Assembly: GCA_902599665.1 (NCBI GenBank)
Contig: CACKGK010000006.1
Span: 1-64,000, forward strand
Length of the DNA stretch: 64,000 bases
Source of the DNA: an uncultured Pelagibacteraceae bacterium
GTDB taxonomy: Bacteria > Pseudomonadota > Alphaproteobacteria > Pelagibacterales > Pelagibacteraceae
Direction of reading: 5' to 3'
The notes beneath the pieces are model-generated. The model had not been told where the DNA came from and did no database searches. It was given only the letters and a program-made list of their open reading frames with translations. Below are positions 1 to 7,676 of this stretch, piece after piece (position 1 is the stretch's first letter; every line of letters starts with the position of its first letter). A program made the position numbers and the translations under genes.

Positions 1-1
1 A

Positions 2-196
2 GAAAAATCAAAATTCATTAATTTATTAAAAATAAAAAATGAAACTTTTACTATCAAAAATCCAATGAGTGAATTTTTTAAGAATTTCTTTAATAATATA
101 AACAATGAAAAATATTATTATAAAAACAAAAACCTAACATATTTAATTATGAAAATTAATTTTCAGTTAATGTTTCTAAAAAAAAATAAAAATTAA
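2..196 (+). CDS. C-terminal end of an unrecognised protein (cut by window start)
   Basis: Frame 2 is open from the first bases of the window and runs for 64 codons to a TAA at 194-196, so this is probably the end of a gene that begins upstream. The visible part is rich in Asn, Lys, Phe and Tyr, like the other surface-polysaccharide genes here, and shows no motif I recognise. A downstream Met at codon 22 exists, so a short independent ORF is possible but less likely. Function is unknown. Confidence 0.45.
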   Translation, partial: EKSKFINLLKIKNETFTIKNPMSEFFKNFFNNINNEKYYYKNKNLTYLIMKINFQLMFLKKNKN

Positions 197-322
197 TTTT
201 TAATTGATTGTGTATATTATTCTAAAAAAATATTAGTCTAATGAGTTCAGATGTATTTTTTGTTACAAGTAAATTAATCTTATTGCTTGATTTAGTCATC
301 ATTATCTATATCTAATTTACAA

Positions 323-472
323 ATGTCAAAAAATCTTCCAAATAAATTCAAAGCATTTCAAACTAGAATATTTATTGTAAGTAAATTTCCTGACCATTAT
401 TTGGCAAAATTAAATATTTTATATTATAAATATCTATTAATAATTTTTAATTTCTTAAAAGAGAATATTTAA
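323..472 (+). CDS. Possible 49-residue small protein coupled to the WecA-like gene
   Basis: An ATG-started frame of 49 codons ends in a TAA whose last base is the first base of the next gene's ATG (TAATG), the arrangement expected for translational coupling. The product is basic and aromatic, with a hydrophobic C-terminal third rich in Leu, Ile, Tyr and Phe. I recognise no family. It may be a real small gene, the tail of a decayed gene, or chance in AT-rich DNA. The 126 bases before it (197-322) hold nothing I can name. Confidence 0.3.
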   Translation: MSKNLPNKFKAFQTRIFIVSKFPDHYLAKLNILYYKYLLIIFNFLKENI

Positions 473-1506
473 TGATAGAAATAAAATATATTACATTTTT
501 TTCTATACTTATTATATTTAATTTAATTTTAATTTATAAATACAAATTTATTTCTGAAGTATTTAAAATATATGATAGACCTGATCAAAGTCGTAAGCTG
601 CATAAATCTCCAGTTCCGTTAATTGGTGGTTTAATATTACTTATTAATTTACTAATATATATTGGTTTTGAATTTATTTTTATAAATAAAGTATATTTAC
701 CAGGTACTTACTATCTTGATAACTTGTTTTTAAGTAGTAATAAATCCATTGCATCTTTTCTGTTCTGTATAACTTTATTATTTTTTCTCGGTTATTTTGA
801 TGACAAGTATGATTTAGATCCATTTAAAAAATTGTTAGTTTTATTTCTAATTTTTTATATTTTTTTTAAATTAGATAGCTCACTAATAATTAACAAAATA
901 AACTTAACATTTGTAAGTTATTCTATTGAAATATCAGAGTTAGGATTTGTTTTTAGTCTTTTTTTAAGTTTAATATTTTTAAATTCTATCAATATGTATG
1001 ATGGTATAGACGGTCAAGTTGGACTTCTATCTCTAAATATATTTATATTTTTTTTATTAAATAATTTTATGACAATGTTTTCTATCTTATTAATTATTTC
1101 ATTATTATTTTTTTTATTTTTGAATTTAAGAGGTAAAATATTTATGGGTGATAGTGGTTGTTATGTATTATCATTTATTATGATATATTTTTTTTTAAGG
1201 TTTTATAATTTTGAATTAATTAAATTAGATGAAGCTTTCTTATTTTTTTTCTTACCTGTAATAGACACATTGAGATTATTTGTAATTAGAATTTTTACTT
1301 CAGGACAGCCCTGGAAAGCTGATGCAGAACACATGCATCATCTAATTTCAAAAAAATTTAATTTAGATATTGCACTTTTTTCTCAATATATTTTTACTCT
1401 ATGTTTAATTCTGTTAGTAGTGTACACAGATATAAATAATTTATTTTTAATATTTATAGCTACACTAATTTATTTTGTATGTTTTTTTAAACTTAAAAAA
1501 AATTAA
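472..1506 (+). CDS. WecA/MraY-family undecaprenyl-phosphate sugar-1-phosphate transferase
   Basis: This integral membrane enzyme would start a surface glycan by moving a HexNAc-1-phosphate from a UDP-sugar to undecaprenyl phosphate. The 344-residue product is almost entirely transmembrane helices. Family motifs appear in order: RKLHKSPVPLIGG at 41-53, the metal-binding Asp pair in GYFDD at 107-111, the NxxNMYDGIDG loop at 171-181, MGDSG at 225-229, and the AEHMHH histidine motif near 285-290. Length matches WecA-type enzymes (about 340-370). It heads a run of sugar genes, which fits an initiating role. The exact sugar cannot be read from sequence. MraY is less likely because no murein genes surround it. 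Confidence 0.85.
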   Translation: MIEIKYITFFSILIIFNLILIYKYKFISEVFKIYDRPDQSRKLHKSPVPLIGGLILLINLLIYIGFEFIFINKVYLPGTYYLDNLFLSSNKSIASFLFCITLLFFLGYFDDKYDLDPFKKLLVLFLIFYIFFKLDSSLIINKINLTFVSYSIEISELGFVFSLFLSLIFLNSINMYDGIDGQVGLLSLNIFIFFLLNNFMTMFSILLIISLLFFLFLNLRGKIFMGDSGCYVLSFIMIYFFLRFYNFELIKLDEAFLFFFLPVIDTLRLFVIRIFTSGQPWKADAEHMHHLISKKFNLDIALFSQYIFTLCLILLVVYTDINNLFLIFIATLIYFVCFFKLKKN

Positions 1507-1571
1507 ATTTTTGATGTTTAAAAAAAAATTTAATATATTAACTTTTTAAGTTAACAGGTTTAATTTATTAT

Positions 1572-2006
1572 ATGTTTTATATTTCACATAGAGGTAATTT
1601 AAATGGTCCAGATACTCGATATGAGAACAGCATTGAATATATCAACCACGCTCTTGAAAGAGGTTTTGATGTTGAAGTTGATGTACATTATTTTAAAGGT
1701 AATTTTTATTTAGGTCATGATGAACCTACTTTCCAAGTTTCTTTAGATTTTCTTGAAAATAAAAAATTATGGTGTCATGCAAAGAGCATGGATACAATGG
1801 GAGCATTTTATAAAACAAAGTGTCATTATTTTTGGCACGAAACTGACGCTGTCACTTTAACAAATAAGGGTTATTATTGGACATATCCAGGAAATAAATT
1901 ATTTGAAAATAGTATATGTGTCTTGCCAGAAAAGTCAGATTATAAATCTTTTTTTTGCAAAGGTATTTGCTCAGATTATATATTAAAGTATAAAAATAAT
2001 GATTAA
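1572..2006 (+). CDS. Small GDPD/PI-PLC-like phosphodiesterase-fold protein
   Basis: The 144-residue product begins with HRG near residue 6, then an EN pair near 18-19, the acidic pair in FDVEVDV near 33-39, and LGHD near 47-50. This is the active-site order of glycerophosphodiester phosphodiesterases (two His plus Glu/Asp metal ligands). It is much shorter than typical enzymes (about 240-300), so the C-terminal half of the barrel appears missing or minimal. There is no signal peptide. It ends inside the start of the following HAD-nucleotidyltransferase gene with an 8-base overlap, so the two are probably co-translated. A role in glycerol-phosphate decoration of a surface glycan is inference only. 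Confidence 0.55.
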   Translation: MFYISHRGNLNGPDTRYENSIEYINHALERGFDVEVDVHYFKGNFYLGHDEPTFQVSLDFLENKKLWCHAKSMDTMGAFYKTKCHYFWHETDAVTLTNKGYYWTYPGNKLFENSICVLPEKSDYKSFFCKGICSDYILKYKNND

Positions 2007-3378
2007 GGGTTTAATTTTTGATTTAGACGGAGTTTTAGTCGATACAAAAGATATACATTTTCAAGCTTTGAACAAAGCTTTATTAAAAGTAAATGCAAAA
2101 AATGTTATCTCATTTGAGGATCATTCTAAAAACTTTGATGGCTTACCAACAACAAAAAAACTTCATATTTTACAAAAAAGGTCTTGGATAAAAAAAAATC
2201 AACTTAATAAAATTAAAATTTTAAAACAAGAATTAACAGAAAAAATTTTAAAAAAAAAAATCAAAAGAAATAATCAAGTTATAACTTTATTTAAGAATTT
2301 TAAAAAAAAATATAAAATTGGTGTTGCAACTAATGCAGTAAGAAAAACTCTTGATATTTGTATTAAAAATCTTGGTATAAAAAATTATATTGACTTTTCA
2401 ATAAGCAATGAAGAAGTCTCTAATAGTAAACCACATCCTGAAATTTATTTAAGATCTTTAATTAAGTTGAATTTAAGACCAAAAGAAACATTGGTAATAG
2501 AGGATTCGTACTTTGGCAGAAGATCTGCTCAGGACTCTGGATGCCATTTATATCCAGTAAAATCAATAGAGGAGGTTAATTTGTCAAAAATAAATAAATT
2601 TATAAAAAATTTAACTTCAAATAAAACTTCCAATATAAATAAGTGGGTTGATCCTAAATTAAATATACTTGTGCCAATGGCTGGTGAAGGAAGTAGATTT
2701 AAAGAAGCTGGATATTTTTTCCCAAAACCAATTATAGAAGTTTTGAACAAGCCTATGATTCAATGGGTTATTGAAAGTTTGAATATAGAAGCAAACTATA
2801 TTTTTATAATTCAAAAAAAACATCAAGAAAAATTTAACATAAAAAGTATGCTTAAAATATTACAACCAAATTGTAAGATAATTGAAATTGATCAGCTTAC
2901 CGAAGGTGCTGCGTGCACAACACTATTAGCAAAAAAATACATTAATAATAATGATCCTTTAATTATTGCAAACTCCGATCAGTATATTAAATGGAATAGT
3001 TCTCAGTCAATTTATAATTTTATCACAAAAAAAATTGATGGAGGTATATTAACATTTAATTCTGTTCATCCAAAGTGGTCATATGCAAAATGTGATAAGG
3101 ATTCTAATGTAACTGAAGTAGCAGAAAAAAAAGTTATCTCTAACAATGCAACTGTAGGAGTTTATTTTTGGAAAAAAGGATCTGATTACGTCAAATATGC
3201 AAATCAAATGATTAAAAAAAATGTAAGAGTTAATAATGAATTTTACGTATGTCCGGTATTTAATGAAGCAATTAAAGACTCAAAAACTATAAAAATTGAA
3301 AAAGTTGAGGAGATGCATGGATTAGGTACACCCGAAGATTTATCAAATTTTTTAAGCTACATTCAAGCTAAAAAATAA
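1999..3378 (+). CDS. Fusion of HAD phosphatase and sugar-phosphate nucleotidyltransferase
   Basis: This is a two-domain cytoplasmic protein of 459 residues. Residues 1 to about 205 are a HAD-superfamily phosphatase: DLDGVLVDT (nucleophile region, 8-16), TNA (111-113), the Lys in KPHP (144-147) and VIEDS (166-170). From about 222 a nucleotidyltransferase begins with VPMAGEGSRF and FPKPIIEV, and NSDQ near 325 is the likely metal or sugar site. Such a protein could dephosphorylate one intermediate and make an NDP-activated sugar or polyol. The product is not predictable. Its stop overlaps the next ATG by one base (TAATG), indicating coupled translation. Confidence 0.75.
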   Translation: MIKGLIFDLDGVLVDTKDIHFQALNKALLKVNAKNVISFEDHSKNFDGLPTTKKLHILQKRSWIKKNQLNKIKILKQELTEKILKKKIKRNNQVITLFKNFKKKYKIGVATNAVRKTLDICIKNLGIKNYIDFSISNEEVSNSKPHPEIYLRSLIKLNLRPKETLVIEDSYFGRRSAQDSGCHLYPVKSIEEVNLSKINKFIKNLTSNKTSNINKWVDPKLNILVPMAGEGSRFKEAGYFFPKPIIEVLNKPMIQWVIESLNIEANYIFIIQKKHQEKFNIKSMLKILQPNCKIIEIDQLTEGAACTTLLAKKYINNNDPLIIANSDQYIKWNSSQSIYNFITKKIDGGILTFNSVHPKWSYAKCDKDSNVTEVAEKKVISNNATVGVYFWKKGSDYVKYANQMIKKNVRVNNEFYVCPVFNEAIKDSKTIKIEKVEEMHGLGTPEDLSNFLSYIQAKK

Positions 3379-4286
3379 TGAAACTATTTATTTCTATAAG
3401 CTCTTATGATGCTATTTTAGATGCAAGTATAGCCTCAATACTTTGCAAAAAAAAATTAATAGATCATGAGGTTTATACATCTTTGTCTTATAGTAAAAAA
3501 GATTTAGTAATTAGCGAATATAAAAAATATTTTGATCAAATTAACTTTGTTGATGCAAAAGAGGTCTTAATTAATAGTTCATTTGAAAATTTTGAAATTC
3601 CTATTCGTCAGTTTTATTCAATCTATGAAAACCTAAAAAATGCAGTTGATGCGAGTTTTGATTACATGTTAATTCTTAATTCTGGTTCATGGCTATTTGA
3701 TGGAAATTCAGTTAATAAAATTTTAGCCAAACTTCATGATTTTACAATTGGCTGCAGAGCAATGAAGTATTCAAATATGAAAAGATTAAGTTGTGATGAC
3801 CATTTTGTATTTATAAATCTAAAAAATTTAAAAAAAAAAAATATTTTACAAAATAATTTCGATAGCTTTTTACCTTTTGATTTTAAATACGGAGGTATTC
3901 ACACACTGTTAAATAATTTTTTTAATAAATTAAATTATGATGATACAGTAATTTACTCTGATTTTACTGAGTCTATAAATATTTATAATAAATTTCCAAA
4001 ATCTTTATTACCTTTAAATTTTGATAAGAATTTTAAATTATTACATTCAAATAAAAGAGATAAGATGGTTGAAGCTCTTAGGTATTGTTATTTAAATTTT
4101 TATGCAAAAGACTATTTTGATGAATTTCTAATTAATCAAATAAACATGTGGAAAACAAATTCAAATTTAGTTCAAAGTGAAAATGGTAGCTTCTTTTATA
4201 AAGAAAGTTTATTCCAAAAATTAAAAAATATAGTTTATCAAATTTATAAAAGAAAAGACTATGGTATGCTTGAAAATATACATTGA
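3378..4286 (+). CDS. Unrecognised surface-region protein, possibly glycosyltransferase-like
   Basis: This 302-residue product has no family I can name firmly. The N-terminus alternates beta-like hydrophobic stretches and helices, and a segment near residues 95-110 (DYMLILNSGSWLFDG) resembles the place where GT-A glycosyltransferases carry DxD, but the acidic pair is absent. No signal peptide or membrane helix is evident. It is coupled by TAATG to the HAD-nucleotidyltransferase gene and is probably its pathway partner. It converges on the minus-strand gene at 4288, leaving one base between the stops. The glycosyltransferase idea is a fold-level guess. Confidence 0.55.
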   Translation: MKLFISISSYDAILDASIASILCKKKLIDHEVYTSLSYSKKDLVISEYKKYFDQINFVDAKEVLINSSFENFEIPIRQFYSIYENLKNAVDASFDYMLILNSGSWLFDGNSVNKILAKLHDFTIGCRAMKYSNMKRLSCDDHFVFINLKNLKKKNILQNNFDSFLPFDFKYGGIHTLLNNFFNKLNYDDTVIYSDFTESINIYNKFPKSLLPLNFDKNFKLLHSNKRDKMVEALRYCYLNFYAKDYFDEFLINQINMWKTNSNLVQSENGSFFYKESLFQKLKNIVYQIYKRKDYGMLENIH

Positions 4287-4287
4287 T

Positions 4288-5160
4288 TTAATTATTTTTC
4301 GAGTATTTTAAACAAACGTCAACTAAATAATTTCTGTCATCTATTTTGCTTATATGATGAATGCCAGATATATTCTTATCAGTCGGTAAGATTTTTTTAA
4401 TCTCTTTCTCTTTATAATTATTTAAGCTAATTTTTTTAATTATTGAGAGTTTTAATCCATATCCATAAAAATTATCTTTATTAATTTGTGATGGACGAAT
4501 TAATTTTTTTCCTATCTTGAATATTGAACCAGCACTTCGTCCACCATTTAAATTTGTTATAATCGGATTTTTTAAATGTGGGTTTAAATTTTTAAATTTT
4601 AAGTTATCAAGTTTGTACAAATAGAGATTTTTGTTAAAATCACTGATATTATTTTTCATGTGATTTGCAAATAACCAAAAGTTTTTTTTGATCTTTATAA
4701 TAGTAGGATCAACAGTTGGGAGGTTTTTCAAGTTTGTTGAATAGAGTTTCCATTTAACTGGGAATTTAATTGATTTATATATTTTTAAGTTTTTTTTTTG
4801 GTAAGTTTCAGGCATTAAAAAAAAATTATCTTTATATTTAAAAATAAAAGGATAGGACAAATGATAATTCTTCTTCATTATTATTTTATAGTTTACAATT
4901 TTATTATTTTTTAATTCCCCACATGCAATTTCACCCTTTTTTCTTAAATATGAGTAACTTTCAAAAAATACATAGTTTTTATTCTTATATTTTATAAAAA
5001 AAGGGTCTGCCCAAAAAAAATTTTTTGGTGGAATTATAATTTTTTTGATTTTAAATTTTTTATCTACAATAGCTAAACACCATCTATTTTTTAAAAATCC
5101 AAATAGATACAATATTTTATTAAACGTCCTATTGACCAAAGAATTATATAGTTGAAACAT
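4288..5160 (-). CDS. GH43-like beta-propeller protein of surface-sugar loci
   Basis: The 290-residue product repeats short blade-like units: FFWADPFFIKY then NYVFFESY, HLSYPFIFKY then FFLMPETY, and VDPTIIK then FWLFANH. The ADPF, SYPFIF and MPE pattern is typical of the five-bladed GH43-like domain annotated as glucosamine inositolphosphorylceramide transferase N-terminal-like, often found in bacterial polysaccharide loci fused to or beside formyltransferase or glycosyltransferase domains. Here it stands alone. It lies opposite to the neighbouring genes, with about 100 AT-rich bases upstream that would hold its promoter. Substrate unknown; glycan recognition or trimming is the plausible role. 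Confidence 0.6.
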   Translation of the reverse strand: MFQLYNSLVNRTFNKILYLFGFLKNRWCLAIVDKKFKIKKIIIPPKNFFWADPFFIKYKNKNYVFFESYSYLRKKGEIACGELKNNKIVNYKIIMKKNYHLSYPFIFKYKDNFFLMPETYQKKNLKIYKSIKFPVKWKLYSTNLKNLPTVDPTIIKIKKNFWLFANHMKNNISDFNKNLYLYKLDNLKFKNLNPHLKNPIITNLNGGRSAGSIFKIGKKLIRPSQINKDNFYGYGLKLSIIKKISLNNYKEKEIKKILPTDKNISGIHHISKIDDRNYLVDVCLKYSKNN

Positions 5161-5256
5161 TTATTATGTATATTTTACTTTAAAATTTATTTTCAAACTT
5201 ATTTGACTAGAGTAATTTTAATTAGTAAATGAATTATAAACTATTTATATATTAAT

Positions 5257-5532
5257 ATGGAAAAAATTCTTAACTATTATTCAGGCGCAGACGAAATAAA
5301 TTATATAAACTCGATTTTTAATTTTATAGTTTGTGTAATATCTTCATATTTGCTAAAATTATTCTATGAGAGATATTCAAATTCTGTAATTCCTAAAAAT
5401 ACTATATCAAGAATTTTACCAATTTTATCACTAATAACATTATATTTTGTAAACAATAAGAGTATGCGAGACTTTCGCCTCTCAGAATTAGACTTCTCTT
5501 GTAATAGTAGAAACCTCTTTCCATACTATTAA
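5257..5532 (+). pseudogene. Truncated DUF4956 membrane protein remnant
   Basis: The first 65 or so residues resemble the N-terminus of DUF4956 membrane proteins: a hydrophobic helix, a YERYSNS-type basic stretch, then RILPILSLITLYFV where the family continues into a conserved VKSSLALSLGLVGALS segment. That hallmark is missing. From about 5455 the reading frame instead runs antisense through a piece of another gene (the FkbM-like remnant on the minus strand) until a chance stop at 5532. I therefore read 5257 to about 5455 as genuine and the remainder as junk. DUF4956 proteins often sit in surface-polymer loci. The family call is from recall of the pattern. Confidence 0.5.
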
Positions 5533-5748
5533 AGTGTCTGATTAGCTCACCTTCTTTAGCAAAATAAAGTTTATTTTTTTTATCAAAATAAAATCGAAGT
5601 TTGCTACCATGTAAAAATAAAAAAATATTTTGTAAATAACATGCGATGTTAGGAGATGTTTTTTTTGAAAAAATATAAAAATTGTTTTGATAGTTCTATA
5701 AAATAATAACAAATAATTAAATAACAAGTCCTTCATTTTTTTTATCAA
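5462..5748 (-). pseudogene. Frameshifted and truncated FkbM-type methyltransferase remnant
   Basis: A minus-strand start at 5748 gives an N-terminus (MIKKMKDLLFNYL...) that becomes unlike any protein after the run of eight T at 5659-5666. Shifting frame there gives an open stretch from about 5653 down to 5462 containing HFNSMERGFYYYKRS and LILRGESLAY. This matches the region just before the SAM-binding DxGAN motif in FkbM-family methyltransferases. The SAM site and everything after it are absent, and the sequence runs straight into the tail of the DUF4956 remnant. A homopolymer slip plus a deletion explains both faults. The frame annotation within this span is my reconstruction. Confidence 0.5.
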
Positions 5749-5863
5749 ATTATATATGACTTTATTAAATCTTAAAATTGTTGATCAAAACAATCTTAAT
5801 AATTAACAATTTTTACATTAGCTATTAAATTTAAAAAAGATATATATAATTGATTTAAATTCT

Positions 5864-6886
5864 ATGAAAAAAAAAATTGCTCTTATTACAGGAGGCTCAG
5901 GTCAAGATGGAAGTTACTTAAGTAGTTTTTTACTAAAGAAAAAATATAAGGTTGTTGTTGCAGATCGAAGAAATTCAAGAAGTGATAATTGGAGACATAA
6001 GTTTTTGGGAATTGAGAATCATTTAATTTATGAGGATTTCGATTTGTCAGATTTTGATAGTATTTTTAGATTGTTTAAAAAATATAAATTTGATGAAGTT
6101 TATAATTTAGCTGCACAATCATTTGTAAAGTCATCATTTGAAACTCCAATTTCAACAGCTAACGTTACAGCTTTAGGAGCACTAAGAATTCTTGAAGTAA
6201 TTAGAATTACACAAAAAAATGTGAAGTTTTATCAAGCTTCGTCATCTGAGATGATTGGAAATAGTTCTTCAAAAATTCAAAATGAAAATGCTTTTTTAAA
6301 TCCCAGAAGTCCATACGCAATTTCAAAAGTATTTTCACATAACATAACAAAAAACTATAGAGACTCTTACTCGATGTTTGCATGTTCTGGAATTTTATTT
6401 AATCATGAGTCTCCTTTGAGAGGAGAAGAGTTTGTTACAAGAAAAATTTCTAAAGGATTGTGTGAAATCAAACTTAAAAAAAGAAAATTTCTAGAACTTG
6501 GAAATTTAGACAGTAAAAGAGATTGGGGTTTTGCTGGAGATTATGTTGAGGGTATGTGGAAAATGCTTCAACAAAAAAAACCAGATGATTATGTTTTAGC
6601 AACAAATAAAAGTTACAGTGTTAGACAGTTTGTAAATTTCTGTTGCAAGCATCTTGATATTAAAATTCAATGGAGAGGTAGTGGAAAAAAAGAAAAAGGT
6701 TTCAATGTTAAAAATAATCAAGTAATTATAAAAATAAACCCCAAATATTATAGACCGACAGAGGTAGATGCGTTATTGGGAGACTTTTCAAAAGCAAAAA
6801 AAATACTTAGTTGGAAGCCAAAAGTTTTAATTAAAGATTTATCAAAAATGATGGTTGAGGAAGATCTTAAAAGATTAAAAAAATGA
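5864..6886 (+). CDS. gmd: GDP-mannose 4,6-dehydratase
   Basis: This NADP-dependent extended SDR makes GDP-4-keto-6-deoxymannose, the precursor of GDP-fucose, GDP-rhamnose and related surface sugars. The 340-residue product has the Rossmann motif GGSGQDG at 9-15, the VYNLAAQSFV stretch typical of Gmd, the Ser in ASSSEMIG, the catalytic YxxxK as YAISK, NHESPLRG, and the RDWGFAGDYVEGMW motif; PTEVDALLGD near the end is also Gmd-specific. Length agrees with the family. The enzyme acting on the 4-keto product (GDP-fucose synthase or 4-reductase) is not adjacent. The 115 bases upstream are AT-rich and probably hold its promoter. Confidence 0.9.
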   Translation: MKKKIALITGGSGQDGSYLSSFLLKKKYKVVVADRRNSRSDNWRHKFLGIENHLIYEDFDLSDFDSIFRLFKKYKFDEVYNLAAQSFVKSSFETPISTANVTALGALRILEVIRITQKNVKFYQASSSEMIGNSSSKIQNENAFLNPRSPYAISKVFSHNITKNYRDSYSMFACSGILFNHESPLRGEEFVTRKISKGLCEIKLKKRKFLELGNLDSKRDWGFAGDYVEGMWKMLQQKKPDDYVLATNKSYSVRQFVNFCCKHLDIKIQWRGSGKKEKGFNVKNNQVIIKINPKYYRPTEVDALLGDFSKAKKILSWKPKVLIKDLSKMMVEEDLKRLKK

Positions 6887-6915
6887 AGATACTATAATCA
6901 TTATTAAAAACATTT

Positions 6916-7647
6916 ATGCCCTTACCAAAAAATTTCAAACCTAAATTTCAGGCAGATTTAGTTAGATTAGGAGGAAATACAGATGGCGCTTATTTAATAG
7001 GTACTAATTCACTTAGTCAATCAGAAAATTTAATAAGTTATGGAATTCACGATAATTGGGAATTCGAAAAGGATTTTAAAAATAAAAGTAAAAATAAACA
7101 TATAAAATTAAAACTTTATGATGATGTATTAGATTTCACATTTTTAATAATTAAATTTTTAAAACAATTGATAAAATTGATTTTTTTTCAAAAAAATTAC
7201 TTTTTTCAATCAGTTTTAAATTTATTTTCATATTTTAGTTTTTGTAGAAAATTTTATACAAAAAAAAAAATAAATAAAAATGACATCGTATATATTAAGG
7301 ATATGTCAAATGTGTTTTTTAAAATTGATATAGAGGGTTCAGAATATGAATTATTGGATAGTTTATTATTAATGCAAGATAACATAATTGGACTAGCTAT
7401 AGAATTTCATGATTTAAATAAAAATTTAGATAAAGTAAAAAATTTTATTGAAAAATTTTCACTTGACCTTATTCATATTCATCCTAACAATTGGGCTAAT
7501 ATAGATGAGAATTATGTTCCCGAAGTGTTGGAGCTAAGTTTTGAAAAAAATCCAAAGATAATTTCTAAAAATTATACTCACCCAAATCAACTTGATATAA
7601 AGAACTGTTCTTTTAAAAAAGAAATTACTTTAAAATTTGAGGACTAA
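6916..7647 (+). CDS. FkbM-like methyltransferase-domain protein
   Basis: The 243-residue product carries the FkbM C-terminal signature FFKIDIEGSEYELLDSLL near residues 134-150, followed by IGLAIEFHDL, and ends with an LIHIHPNNW...VPEVLELSF segment common in a subgroup found in surface loci. The N-terminus (VRLGGNTDGAYLIG, then LISYGIHDNWEFEKDF) replaces the usual glycine-rich DxGAN SAM motif, so cofactor binding must differ or activity may be lost. The middle, about residues 75-115, is Phe/Lys-rich and poorly conserved-looking. It follows gmd by 29 bases on the same strand. Sugar O-methylation is the likely but unproven role. Confidence 0.6.
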   Translation: MPLPKNFKPKFQADLVRLGGNTDGAYLIGTNSLSQSENLISYGIHDNWEFEKDFKNKSKNKHIKLKLYDDVLDFTFLIIKFLKQLIKLIFFQKNYFFQSVLNLFSYFSFCRKFYTKKKINKNDIVYIKDMSNVFFKIDIEGSEYELLDSLLLMQDNIIGLAIEFHDLNKNLDKVKNFIEKFSLDLIHIHPNNWANIDENYVPEVLELSFEKNPKIISKNYTHPNQLDIKNCSFKKEITLKFED

Positions 7648-7676
7648 ATAAAAATTTTTTTCATTATAATAAAATC

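Noticed and set aside
1538..1555. TTAACTT-TTT-AAGTTAA inverted repeat before the GDPD-like gene
   Set aside because: A terminator was considered, but the stem is pure A/T apart from one pair, no T run follows, and such repeats are frequent by chance at this base composition.
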